From positions 434,001 through 498,000 of the forward strand of contig NZ_WJYO01000003.1 of NCBI RefSeq assembly GCF_010994095.1: a stretch of DNA of 64,000 bases. The letters run 5' to 3'. This document shows positions 16,316 to 24,398 of this stretch, one piece after another. Below the pieces are notes generated by a model. It saw only the letters and a program-made list of their open reading frames with translations. It had not been told where the DNA came from and ran no database searches. The stretch is from Mumia xiangluensis (GTDB lineage: Bacteria; Actinomycetota; Actinomycetes; Propionibacteriales; Nocardioidaceae). The position numbers and the translations under genes are program-made. Positions within the stretch are counted from its first letter, which is position 1; each line of letters starts with the position of its first letter.

Positions 16316-16783
16316 ATGGATGTCGACGATCCTCTCGCCCTCGAGCACCAGGTCTGCTTCGCGCTCGCCGTGGCGTCGCGCAGCGTGGTGGCGGCCTATC
16401 GACCGGTCCTCGAGCCGCTCGGTCTCAGCCACCCCCAGTACCTCGTGATGCTCGCCCTCTGGGAGCGCGACGGGCAGTCCCTCAAGGACTTGAGCAGCGT
16501 GCTGCACCTTGAGCCGGCGACCGCGTCGCCGCTCGTCAAGCGTCTGGAAGCCGTCGGCCTCGTCGCTCGTGAACGCTCCGCGCACGACGAGCGGACCCTG
16601 ACGATCTCGCTGACGTCGGCCGGGCGTGGCCTCCGCGAGGAGGCGCTCCGTGTCCCTGAGACGATGCTCGCGCGCCTCGGGATGACCGTCGACGAGCTCG
16701 TCGACGCCAACACCTTCCTCCACCGCCTGATCTCGGCCGCGCAGCACGCGTCCGACGCTTTCCCGACCAGGAGCCCCGCATGA
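16316..16783 (+). CDS. MarR/OhrR-like redox regulator
   Basis: A 155-residue winged-helix repressor with the OhrR hallmark N-terminus: QVCFALAVASRSVVAAYRPVLEPLGLSHPQYLVM. Cys14 sits where the peroxide-sensing cysteine of OhrR lies, and the tyrosines that hydrogen-bond it are present; the DNA-reading helix is EPATASPLVKRLEAVGLV. Organic hydroperoxides are the probable signal. No ohr gene is nearby. It overlaps the next small membrane-protein gene by ATGA instead, so its target may differ from classic OhrR. Confidence 0.85.
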   Translation: MDVDDPLALEHQVCFALAVASRSVVAAYRPVLEPLGLSHPQYLVMLALWERDGQSLKDLSSVLHLEPATASPLVKRLEAVGLVARERSAHDERTLTISLTSAGRGLREEALRVPETMLARLGMTVDELVDANTFLHRLISAAQHASDAFPTRSPA

Positions 16784-17127
16784 CCGAGAGCGCCGACCCG
16801 ACCGTGACCCGCCCCGTGCCCAGGACGCGTGAACAGCTCGACGCCGAGCGCCACGCCCTCCGGGTCGTGCAGCGCCGCGTCGCTGCCGTCGGCTTCTTCG
16901 CGGTGACCATCCACGGCGTCCTCGGCTGCATCGGGCTCGGGTTCGTGTTCGAAGGCCAGGGCCGGCACAGCGACGCGATCCTCATCACGATCATGTCGGG
17001 CGTCATCGCCGCCATCACCTACTCCGGCGTCCGCGTGATCCTCCAGCGCCCGCTGTGGTCGCCGGTCTGGATCCTGCTCGCCGCGCTGCCGACCGCGTTC
17101 GCGTTGGGCCGGCTGCTGGTCGGCTGA
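16780..17127 (+). CDS. Small membrane protein coupled to OhrR-like gene
   Basis: 115 residues: a charged N-terminus (REQLDAERHALRVVQRRV) and three hydrophobic segments (VGFFAVTIHGVLGCIGLGFVF, DAILITIMSGVIAAITYSGV, PVWILLAALPTAFALGRLLVG). No family recognised. The ATGA overlap with the regulator suggests coexpression. Confidence 0.7.
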   Translation: MTESADPTVTRPVPRTREQLDAERHALRVVQRRVAAVGFFAVTIHGVLGCIGLGFVFEGQGRHSDAILITIMSGVIAAITYSGVRVILQRPLWSPVWILLAALPTAFALGRLLVG

Positions 17128-17193
17128 CCTCGGTGCAACAGATCGGTCGCCGCCGGCGTCCCTGTCCGTGACCGTCCGACCGTGGGAGGCCCC

Positions 17194-17994
17194 GTGAGCC
17201 GTCGTCTCGTCCTGGCATCCGCCGCGCTGCTGGCCGTGACCGCCTGCGGCGACGGGCGCGCCGTCGACGTCCCGTCCTCCGAGGCGTACGCAGGTCCACT
17301 CGTCGCCGACGGGAGGTTCGGCGCCGCCGGCAAGGTCGTGTCCTGCACCGGAGACGCCGCGGCGGGTGCCGTCCACCACGGCCGGTACGAGGAGGGCGCT
17401 GTCGGCGACGACCCGGACGAGGCGTTCGACCACGCCCTCAGCGAGGCCGTCTTCGACGGCGCCACCGACGGCTACCGGCTCGAGCGTGACGACGGCGACC
17501 GCGTGCTGATGACGTACGCCCCCGACGACGTGGTCGTCCAGGCGATCGTCCTGCGCGACGGGCCGGCGTCCGCGGGCACCGGCGCGAAGGACGGGACGGG
17601 CTGGTTCGTCGAGTCCTGGGCACGCTGCGACCTCGCCGACATGCCCGAGATCGCTGAGGAGCACGGCATCCAGATCTGGAGCGACGACAGCGGCCCGGTC
17701 GCCGCCACCACGATCCACTCGTCGGACGGTCCTGAGCACTGCGACTGGGACCACATGACCTTCCTGTCGGTCGACGGCGCGCTGTACGTCGGCGACGTCG
17801 ACGCCGAGCACGCGCGGTGGATGGATGCCGCCTACGAGGACGACGCGGACCTCCCTGGCGACGCGGCTGACACCGGCTTCCACCGAGACGACGACCACCT
17901 GTGGCTCTCCCCGGACCGCACGAAGGCGTACGTCGGTGACCGTGGGTCCGTCGAGGTCTGGCCGCGCGCGAGCGACAGCTTCCGCTGCAGCTGA
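17194..17994 (+). CDS. Putative lipoprotein of unknown function
   Basis: 266 residues. Signal peptide MSRRLVLASAALLAVTAC with lipobox VTAC (Cys18), then an acidic, Asp/Glu-rich mature part with few lysines and several Cys-containing motifs (VSCTGDAA, ARCDLADM, EHCDWDHMTFL). No domain recognised; it should be anchored outside the membrane. GTG 17194 is preferred because GGGAGG lies just upstream. A perfect hairpin follows 10 bases after the stop. Confidence 0.72.
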   Translation: MSRRLVLASAALLAVTACGDGRAVDVPSSEAYAGPLVADGRFGAAGKVVSCTGDAAAGAVHHGRYEEGAVGDDPDEAFDHALSEAVFDGATDGYRLERDDGDRVLMTYAPDDVVVQAIVLRDGPASAGTGAKDGTGWFVESWARCDLADMPEIAEEHGIQIWSDDSGPVAATTIHSSDGPEHCDWDHMTFLSVDGALYVGDVDAEHARWMDAAYEDDADLPGDAADTGFHRDDDHLWLSPDRTKAYVGDRGSVEVWPRASDSFRCS

Positions 17995-18004
17995 GAGAGC
18001 CGGC

Positions 18005-18026
18005 CGGCCGGCCGCATGGCCGGCCG
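18005..18026 (+). terminator. GC-rich hairpin after lipoprotein gene
   Basis: CGGCCGGCC, loop GCAT, GGCCGGCCG: a perfect 9-bp stem with tetraloop and no T-run, typical of high-GC actinobacterial terminators. The loop GCAT is also the -35 of the SigB-like site for the next gene. Confidence 0.5.
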
Positions 18027-18038
18027 ACGCCGGGGTAC
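18014..18038 (+). promoter_or_regulatory. SigB-like promoter candidate of the SDR gene
   Basis: GCAT (18014-18017), 15 bases, GGGTAC (18033-18038), ten bases before the ATG at 18048. An exact match to GNNT-N15-GGGTAC; the transcript leader would be very short. Confidence 0.5.
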
Positions 18039-18047
18039 GGGGCGGTC

Positions 18048-18908
18048 ATGACTGACGAGCAGGCATTCCCTCCCCAGCAGCAGGAACCCCCGGGCTCGAC
18101 CAACGCGATGACGCCGGTGCCCGACCACGGCGAGGAGTCCTACCACGGCTCCGGACGCCTCGACGGCCTCTGCGCCCTCGTGACCGGGGGCGACTCCGGC
18201 ATCGGGCGGGCCGTCGCGATCGCGTACGCACGCGAGGGCGCCGACGTGGCGATCTCGTACCTCCCCGAGGAGAAGGAGGACGCCGAGGACACCGCGTCGT
18301 GGGTCGAGCGGGCGGGCAGGCGCGTCGTCCTCCTGCCGGGCGACATCACCGACCGGGAGACGGCCGCGGGTCTTCCCCAGCGGGTCGTCGACGAGCTCGG
18401 CTCGCTCGACGTGCTGGTCAACAACGCGGGATACCAGATGGCGCGCGGCGAGGGCATCGAGAGCATCACGCCCGAGCGCCTCGACCGCGTCCTCACGACG
18501 AACCTCTCCGCGCTGTTCTGGATCACGCAGGCGGCGGTGCCCTTCCTGAAGGAGGGGTCGAGCATCGTCAACTGCACGTCGATCCAGGCCTACGACCCGT
18601 CACCGACCTTGCTCGACTACGCGGCGACGAAGGCGGCGATCAACAACGTCACCGCCAACCTGGCCGCGATGCTCGGCCCGAAGGGCATCCGGGTCAACGC
18701 GGTCGCACCAGGCCCGATCTGGACGCCGCTGCAGCCCGCCACCCAGCCGGTCGAGAAGATCGAGAGCTTCGGCCAGGACACGCCGCTGGGCAGGGCAGGA
18801 CAGCCGGCAGAGGTCGCTCCGGCGTTCGTGTTCCTCGCATCGCCGTCCGACGCGAGCTATGTCACCGGCACCGTGCTCGGCGTGACCGGCGGGAAGCCGG
18901 TCTTCTGA
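18048..18908 (+). CDS. Stress-type SDR family oxidoreductase
   Basis: A 286-residue short-chain dehydrogenase of the YghA/YdaD/GsiB-associated general-stress type. N-terminal extension (residues 1-40) with PPQQQEPPGSTNAMTPVPDHGEESY; Rossmann motif TGGDSGIGRA; NNAG; catalytic Ser in CTSIQAY, Tyr in LLDYAATKAA. It should use NAD(P)H on an alcohol/ketone not known. In Bacillus the related genes belong to the SigB regulon, consistent with the SigB-like promoter here. Converges with the P1 peptidase gene, 9 bases apart. Confidence 0.9.
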   Translation: MTDEQAFPPQQQEPPGSTNAMTPVPDHGEESYHGSGRLDGLCALVTGGDSGIGRAVAIAYAREGADVAISYLPEEKEDAEDTASWVERAGRRVVLLPGDITDRETAAGLPQRVVDELGSLDVLVNNAGYQMARGEGIESITPERLDRVLTTNLSALFWITQAAVPFLKEGSSIVNCTSIQAYDPSPTLLDYAATKAAINNVTANLAAMLGPKGIRVNAVAPGPIWTPLQPATQPVEKIESFGQDTPLGRAGQPAEVAPAFVFLASPSDASYVTGTVLGVTGGKPVF

Positions 18909-18917
18909 TCCGCCCCG

Positions 18918-19937
18918 TCACGCCGGCGGCAGGACCCCGGCGTGACGGAGTGCCGACCTGACGGCAGCCGCGGGTACGGCGCGGGCGAGGCGGTCCTGGA
19001 ACCCGCGCGTCGTCGTGGCCGTGAGGACCGAGTTCAGCAGCGCCTCCTCGACGGCGTCCATCGCGGCACCGAGCAGCGGGTCGAGCGAGGCGTCCGCCGG
19101 TGGGGCCCCGGCGCCGACCGAGAACGCGAGCGCGTAGTCGCCGCTGCCGTGCGCATAGGCAGCACCGACGCGCCCCATCGCGAACACCGCGCGTCGGGCG
19201 ACCCGGTCGAGCTGGCGCGAGTCGACAGGGGCGTCGGTGGCGAGCACGATCATGCAGGAGTTGCCGACCGTCTCCGCGGCGGGCTCTCCCAGAACGACCT
19301 CGGCGGGCATCCGGACTCCAGCAACGGTGAGGTCACCGCTGAAGTTCGACTGCGCGAGCGCCCCGACCGTGCACGACGTGCCGCCGACGTCGACCAGCCG
19401 CGACGCCGTACCGATCCCGCCCTTGAATCCCAGCGCGGTCGTGCCGGTGCCGGCGCCGACGCACCCCTCCTCGACCGGACCCGGCCGGCTCTCCGCCAGC
19501 GCTCGCTCGACGTGCTGCGGGCCGACCGCACGTGCCCGCACGTCCGACAGGAAGCCGTCGTTCGTCTCGCCGACGACCGGGTTCAGCGTGGTGACCGACT
19601 CGTAGCCCGGCCATCCCAGCAAGTGTGCGACGAGCGCGTCCGCCACTCGGAACGCCGAGAGGGTGCTCGTCAGCAGGATCGGGGTCTCGATCGCGCCGAG
19701 CTCGCGCAGCTGCGTCGTCCCGAGGAGCTTGCCGAAGCCGTTGCCGACGCACAGCCCGGCGGGGAGATCTCTCCGTGACGCTCCGAGCTGTTCCGGCACG
19801 ATCGCCGTCACACCGGTCCGCAGGTCGCCCTCGGCGATCGTGGCGTGGCCGACGCGGATGCCTGCGACGTCGGTGATCGCGTTGTGCGTGCCGCGCGGGT
19901 GGGCTCCTGGTGGCAGCGGGATCTCGTCGACGCGCAT
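18918..19937 (-). CDS. P1 family autoprocessing aminopeptidase
   Basis: A 339-residue member of the DmpA/BapA N-terminal nucleophile family. The precursor self-cleaves; the cut site is Asn226/Ser227 in ETVGNSCMIVLATDAP, making Ser227 the N-terminal nucleophile of the small subunit. Other signatures: GTHNAITDVAGIRVGHAT near the start, GAGTGTTALGFKGGIG, and YALAFS. DmpA removes D/L-amino acids from amides; BapA cleaves beta-alanyl peptides. No signal peptide. It follows the acyl-CoA dehydrogenase gene by 17 bases, likely in one transcript. Confidence 0.9.
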   Translation of the reverse strand: MRVDEIPLPPGAHPRGTHNAITDVAGIRVGHATIAEGDLRTGVTAIVPEQLGASRRDLPAGLCVGNGFGKLLGTTQLRELGAIETPILLTSTLSAFRVADALVAHLLGWPGYESVTTLNPVVGETNDGFLSDVRARAVGPQHVERALAESRPGPVEEGCVGAGTGTTALGFKGGIGTASRLVDVGGTSCTVGALAQSNFSGDLTVAGVRMPAEVVLGEPAAETVGNSCMIVLATDAPVDSRQLDRVARRAVFAMGRVGAAYAHGSGDYALAFSVGAGAPPADASLDPLLGAAMDAVEEALLNSVLTATTTRGFQDRLARAVPAAAVRSALRHAGVLPPA

Positions 19938-19954
19938 GCGCCGACGCTACCGGC

Positions 19955-21757
19955 TCAGAGCGCGTCGACGTCGAGGTCGATCGTCGTACGGTCGCACGCG
20001 GCCACGAGGTCGAGCTTCGGGGCGACCGTGGGCAGCTCGTAGGTGAAGAAGTAGCGCGCAGCCGCCCGCTTCCCAGCGTAGAACGCGCCGTCCTGCTCGC
20101 CGGCGACCAGCAGCTGCTCCAGCCAGATCCAGGCGACGACGACGTGCCCGGCGGCCTCGAGGTACGCGGTGGCGTTGGCGAGGGCGACAGCCGGGTCGCG
20201 GTCCGCCCACGCGATCGCGGTGACCTCGCCGATCCGTCCCAGCGCGCCTTCGAGCGCGTCGGCGTACGAGGCGGCGTCACCACCGGCCGTACGGGCTCGG
20301 GCGATCGTCGCGCCGATGGTCTCGGCGAGCAGCGCCAGACCCGCACCCCCGTCCGCGACGACCTTGCGACCGAGCAGGTCGAGGCCCTGGATCCCGTTCG
20401 TGCCCTCGTGGATCGGGTTCAGGCGGTTGTCCCGGTAGAACTGCTCGACCGGGTAGTCGCGCGTGTAGCCGTATCCGCCGTGGACCTGGATCGCGAGGTC
20501 GTTCGCGGCGAGGCACCACTGCGACGGCCACGCCTTGACGACCGGCGTCAGCACCTCCAGGAGCCGCCGAGCCCGATCGCGGTCTGCTTCTTCCGGCGCG
20601 GTCGCCGCCTCGTCGACCAGACGGGCGCAGTAGAGGACCAGCGCGAGGCCGCCCTCGACGTACGACTTCGACGCGAGCAGCATGCGGCGGACGTCGGCGT
20701 GCTCGATGATCGCCACCGGCGGCGAAGCCGGGTCCTTGTCGTCGAGCGCACGCCCCTGCGTCCGCGTCTTCGCGTAGTCGAGCGCGTGCAGGTATCCGGT
20801 GTAGCCGAGCGCGACCGCGCCGGCTCCGACGCCGATGCGCGCGGCGTTCATCATGTGGAACATGTACGAGAGGCCGTGGTGCTCGTCGCCGACGAGGAAC
20901 CCGACGGCACCCGCCTGGCCCCCCGGTGTGGCGAACCCCTCGCCGAAGTTCAGCAGGGTGTTGGTCGTGCCACGGAACCCCATCTTGTGGTTCAGGCCGA
21001 CCAGCGACACGTCGTTGCGCTCACCCGGGGCACCGTCGGCGTCGGGGAGGAGCTTCGGCACGATGAAGAGCGAGATGCCCTTGACGCCTGCCGGTGCTCC
21101 GGGCGTCTTCGCGAGGACGAGGTGGACGATGTTCTCGCCGAGCTCGTGGTCGCCGGCGGAGATCCACATCTTGGTGCCGGTCAGTCGGTAGGAGCCGTCC
21201 TCCTGGCGTACGGCGCGGGTCGTGATGTCGGTCAGTGACGAGCCCGCCTGCGGCTCGGACAGGCACATGGTCCCGTACCAGCGGCCCTCGATCACCGGCG
21301 TCGCGTACGTCGCGGCCTGCTCGGCGGTCCCGTGGGTCAGGATCAGGTGCGCGTTGCCCTTGGCCAGCGACGGGTACGCGCTGACGCCGACGCTGGCTGC
21401 CTGGAACCAGATCGACGAGGCCTGCTGGAGGGTGAACGGGACCTGCGCCCCACCGTGCTCGGCGTCGAATCCCAGGCTCGGGAAGCCCGCTTCGTTGTAC
21501 GCCGCGAGAGCGTCGGCGACGCCCGGCAGGAGGACGACCTTGCCGTCCTCGCCGACATGCGGCTCGTCGACGTCCAGCGCGCGTGCCATCGGTGCGAACA
21601 TGTCGGTGGCGATCCGCTCGGAGAGCTCGAGGAGCCCGTCGAACGTCTCGCGATCGTGCTCGGCGTAGCGCGCGCGGCGGGTCAGCGCCTCGACGTCGAG
21701 CCACTCGTTCAGCAGGAAGTCGAGGTTCCGCGAGGACATGATGCGCGATTCGGCCAT
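19955..21757 (-). CDS. Acyl-CoA dehydrogenase, large form
   Basis: A 600-residue FAD acyl-CoA dehydrogenase of the FadE5/DmdC-like large group, with an N-terminal extension and a C-terminal helical domain beyond the usual 380 residues. Motifs: MCLSEPQAGSSLTD, GTKMWISAGDHELGENIVHLVLAK, YGYTRDYPVEQFYRDNRLNPIHEGTNG with the catalytic Glu in HEGTNG. It oxidises an acyl-CoA (fatty or arylpropionyl-like) to the enoyl-CoA. An inverted repeat ends 11 bases before the ATG, with no clear ribosome site, so the mRNA is probably leaderless; a second ATG at 21739 is possible. Confidence 0.93.
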   Translation of the reverse strand: MAESRIMSSRNLDFLLNEWLDVEALTRRARYAEHDRETFDGLLELSERIATDMFAPMARALDVDEPHVGEDGKVVLLPGVADALAAYNEAGFPSLGFDAEHGGAQVPFTLQQASSIWFQAASVGVSAYPSLAKGNAHLILTHGTAEQAATYATPVIEGRWYGTMCLSEPQAGSSLTDITTRAVRQEDGSYRLTGTKMWISAGDHELGENIVHLVLAKTPGAPAGVKGISLFIVPKLLPDADGAPGERNDVSLVGLNHKMGFRGTTNTLLNFGEGFATPGGQAGAVGFLVGDEHHGLSYMFHMMNAARIGVGAGAVALGYTGYLHALDYAKTRTQGRALDDKDPASPPVAIIEHADVRRMLLASKSYVEGGLALVLYCARLVDEAATAPEEADRDRARRLLEVLTPVVKAWPSQWCLAANDLAIQVHGGYGYTRDYPVEQFYRDNRLNPIHEGTNGIQGLDLLGRKVVADGGAGLALLAETIGATIARARTAGGDAASYADALEGALGRIGEVTAIAWADRDPAVALANATAYLEAAGHVVVAWIWLEQLLVAGEQDGAFYAGKRAAARYFFTYELPTVAPKLDLVAACDRTTIDLDVDAL

Positions 21758-21767
21758 GAGCGCATAC

Positions 21768-21781
21768 TAAGCGCTTGCTTA
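21768..21781. promoter_or_regulatory. TetR-like operator before the acyl-CoA dehydrogenase
   Basis: TAAGCGCTTGCTTA: TAAGC and GCTTA arms around GCTT. TAAGC-type palindromes are frequent sites of TetR repressors of fatty-acid catabolism. No regulator gene is adjacent, so it would be controlled from elsewhere. Confidence 0.5.
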
Positions 21782-21871
21782 CCTGGGGCGCGACGGGCGG
21801 TCCGCGGGAGTTGTCACCGGCGAGCGATACGTTCCCCCTGCACGAACCGGCCCCTGACGACGGAGTCTCCC

Positions 21872-23122
21872 ATGTACGCCGTTCTCGACACCGAGACCAC
21901 CGGACTCACCCCGGCCTTCCACCACCGCGTGGCCGAGGTGGCCGTGGTGCTCGTCGATGCCGAGGGCCGTGTCGAGGGCGAGTGGTCCAGCCTCATCAAC
22001 CCCGAGCGCGATCTCGGCCCTCAGCGCATCCACGGCATCCGCGCCGTCGACGCGGTGCGGGCTCCTCGGTTCGGCGAGGTCGCCGGCCACCTGGTCGAGC
22101 TCTTTCGCGGACGCACGCTCGTCGCCCACAACCTGCCGTTCGACCTGACCTTCCTCACGGCCGAGTTCGACCGGCTGGGGCTCACCTTCCCCGTCACCCA
22201 CGACCTCGGCCTCTGCACGATGACGCTGAGCACCGACCTGCTGCCCGGCTCCGGTCGCTCGCTCGGCGAGTGCTGTGCCGCGGCCGGGGTCACGCTCGAC
22301 GGGTGGCACGCGGCCGCGGCCGACACCCGTGCCACGGCCGGTCTGCTCGCGCACTACCTCCGCGTCGTCGGCACACCCGTCCCGTGGCAGGACGTGATCG
22401 ACCGCAGCCACGCCCTCGCCTGGCCCGGGGTCGCGGCCCGATCCTTCCGCACCGCGCCGCGACCCGACGACGCCGCCGTCCCTCCGCCCTCCGGTTTCAT
22501 GGCGGGCCTGGTCGACCACCTGCCACGCGACTCCGCGTCCGAGCTGGCCGACCCCTATCTCGCCGTGCTCGACCAGGCACTCGCCGAGCAGGCCCTCGAG
22601 CCCGACGACTCTGGCGCTCTGGCCGCGCTCTCGAGGTCCCTCGGGTTCGGCGCCGCCGACGTCGCCCGGATGCACCGCGACTACCTCCGCGCACTCGTGC
22701 GGCTCGCCGCCCGTGACCGGCCGCTCAGCGACGCCGAGCGACGCGACCTGGAGCGGGTCACGGCCGCGCTCGGGCTCGACGGCTCCGACCTCGAGGCTGC
22801 GATGGCCGGAGCCGCGGTCCCGGTCGACGTGCCACCGTTCGCGCTCCCCCGATCCGCGAGGATCGTGTTCACAGGGGAGATGCCCGAGCCCCACGACGTC
22901 TGGGCGCGGCGAGCCGTCGAGCACGGTCTGACCGTCCTTGACGCCGTCACCCCGGAGGTCGACGTGGTCGTCGCCGCCGACGAGTACACGATGTCGATCA
23001 AGGCCCGCAAGGCCCGGGGCCGCGGCATCCCGGTCATCACGGTCGAGGAGTTCGCCCGCCACCTCGCAGAGCGGGGTGGGACAGAATACGAGCCCGCCAG
23101 TCGCCCCGCCCACGGGTTCTGA
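21872..23122 (+). CDS. DnaQ-like 3'-5' exonuclease with BRCT domain
   Basis: 416 residues. N-terminal DEDDh exonuclease (about 1-170): LDTETTGL (Asp6, Glu8), AHNLPFDLTFL, and a C-terminal motif HAAAADTRATAGLLAHY. A linker of about 130 residues with a TerB/calcineurin-like helical stretch leads to a C-terminal BRCT domain (about 325-400: RIVFTGEMPEPHDVWARRAVEHG). The BRCT probably recruits it to damaged or replicating DNA. ATG 21872 starts exactly at the exonuclease fold; the long upstream open frame is shadow of the dehydrogenase. Confidence 0.9.
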   Translation: MYAVLDTETTGLTPAFHHRVAEVAVVLVDAEGRVEGEWSSLINPERDLGPQRIHGIRAVDAVRAPRFGEVAGHLVELFRGRTLVAHNLPFDLTFLTAEFDRLGLTFPVTHDLGLCTMTLSTDLLPGSGRSLGECCAAAGVTLDGWHAAAADTRATAGLLAHYLRVVGTPVPWQDVIDRSHALAWPGVAARSFRTAPRPDDAAVPPPSGFMAGLVDHLPRDSASELADPYLAVLDQALAEQALEPDDSGALAALSRSLGFGAADVARMHRDYLRALVRLAARDRPLSDAERRDLERVTAALGLDGSDLEAAMAGAAVPVDVPPFALPRSARIVFTGEMPEPHDVWARRAVEHGLTVLDAVTPEVDVVVAADEYTMSIKARKARGRGIPVITVEEFARHLAERGGTEYEPASRPAHGF

Positions 23123-23227
23123 GGACGGATCACGAAAATCTCGGCGTGTCCGGGGACAAACTCACTGCCCGCTGGGTACCAAAGAGGGCAAGCGGTCCCG
23201 AGGTCTAGACCAGAGCAGCGCCCAGGG

Positions 23228-23257
23228 CCCCGCGGCTTGAGCAGACAGGCCGCGGGG
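23228..23257. terminator. Bidirectional terminator hairpin
   Basis: CCCCGCGGC (23228-23236) and GCCGCGGGG (23249-23257) form a perfect 9-bp stem with a 12-base loop, in the gap between convergent exonuclease and AraC genes. No T-run. Suited to ending both transcripts. Confidence 0.6.
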
Positions 23258-23269
23258 ACCGCCTCCTCG

Positions 23270-24238
23270 CTATCGACGCAGCGTCGCCGACGGCGCCTCG
23301 CCGTATGCCCTCTGGTAGTGCCGTGCAAACCGCCCTGCGTTCGTGAACCCCCAGTCGAGGGCGATCTGAGAGACGGTGCTCGTGCCAGGGTCGGCGGCGA
23401 GCAGGTCGCTACGGGCGCGGTCCAGCCGGACGCGACGGACGTACTCCATCGGCGTCGTCGAGACGTGCCTGCGGAAGGCCTGCTGGAGGCTTCTCGCCCC
23501 CACGCCGACGGCATCAGCGATGTCGCCGACAGCGAGCGGCTCGTGCGCGTGGGCGGCGATGAAGTCCGAGGCGCGGCTCACGACCGAGACGCCTGACCAC
23601 CTGCTGCGCGGCACCTCCTCACCTCCCACCGTCGTGGTGTTCGGGAACGCCGCCAGCACGGCGGCTGCAACCTGGTTGAAGGTCTCGCCGCGCACCAGCG
23701 GGCTCTCCAGCGCCGCTTCGCTCGTCATCACGTTGCGCACCACGTGGTTCAGGACCGCCTGGACGTACCTCTCGAGGTCACCGGATGACGGGACGAGCTC
23801 GTGGAAGTGCAGTGGCAGGTCAGGCGTGTCGGAGGCCGACCGCGCGAACTCCTGGAGCTGACGCTCGTCGAGGCTGACGGTCATCAGGTCCACGTCGTCG
23901 ATCGTCGTGTGCGAGGGCCGCCCCGCCGGCGTCATGAACATGGTGGCGCCTCCTGCCCGGAGATCGCCGTAGCCGTCGGGCCGGACCACGTACCGTCCGG
24001 TGGCCCTCGTGGCGACGACGACGTCCTCGAGCGGAGCGAGGTGCGCGTCGAAGCGCATCCCCAGCGTCAGGTGGCTCATGGAGAGGCCACCGAGAGCGAG
24101 CGTCGTCCGCGAGAACGTCCCCCGCTCCGGCGCAGCCGCGAAACGGACGTCGGCGTACATCTCGCTCAGGTGCTGCCGAGCCACCTCGGGGTCGTTCGAG
24201 GACGTCCTGAAGGGCCGGGGAGCCAGGTGGGTGGTCAT
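23270..24238 (-). CDS. AraC family transcriptional regulator
   Basis: 322 residues. An N-terminal AraC-binding-like/cupin ligand domain (about 30-190) is followed by two HTH motifs (about 225-320): ADAVGVGARSLQQAFRRHVSTTPMEYV and the ending ALDWGFTNAGRFARHYQRAYGEAPSATLRR. The target is unknown; neighbouring genes run away from it or converge. ATG 24238 (MTTHLAPRPF) is taken since the frame upstream to 24340 has no family sequence. Confidence 0.88.
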   Translation of the reverse strand: MTTHLAPRPFRTSSNDPEVARQHLSEMYADVRFAAAPERGTFSRTTLALGGLSMSHLTLGMRFDAHLAPLEDVVVATRATGRYVVRPDGYGDLRAGGATMFMTPAGRPSHTTIDDVDLMTVSLDERQLQEFARSASDTPDLPLHFHELVPSSGDLERYVQAVLNHVVRNVMTSEAALESPLVRGETFNQVAAAVLAAFPNTTTVGGEEVPRSRWSGVSVVSRASDFIAAHAHEPLAVGDIADAVGVGARSLQQAFRRHVSTTPMEYVRRVRLDRARSDLLAADPGTSTVSQIALDWGFTNAGRFARHYQRAYGEAPSATLRR

Positions 24239-24398
24239 CGGGCTACCTGCGCAGCGGCGTCGACGGCTCCATGAGACGCCTCCCCTCGGATCGAGGCCTC
24301 CTTCGACGGTAGACGGTGGTTCCGGCCCGTGCACAGGCACAAGCCGGACACGGTCGGGGAGCGGGGGTTAGGCTCGCCGAGGATGAAGGAGGGGTCCC

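Noticed and set aside
19910-21238. Plus-strand open frame opposite the acyl-CoA dehydrogenase
   Set aside because: Shadow of conserved flavoenzyme motifs on the other strand.
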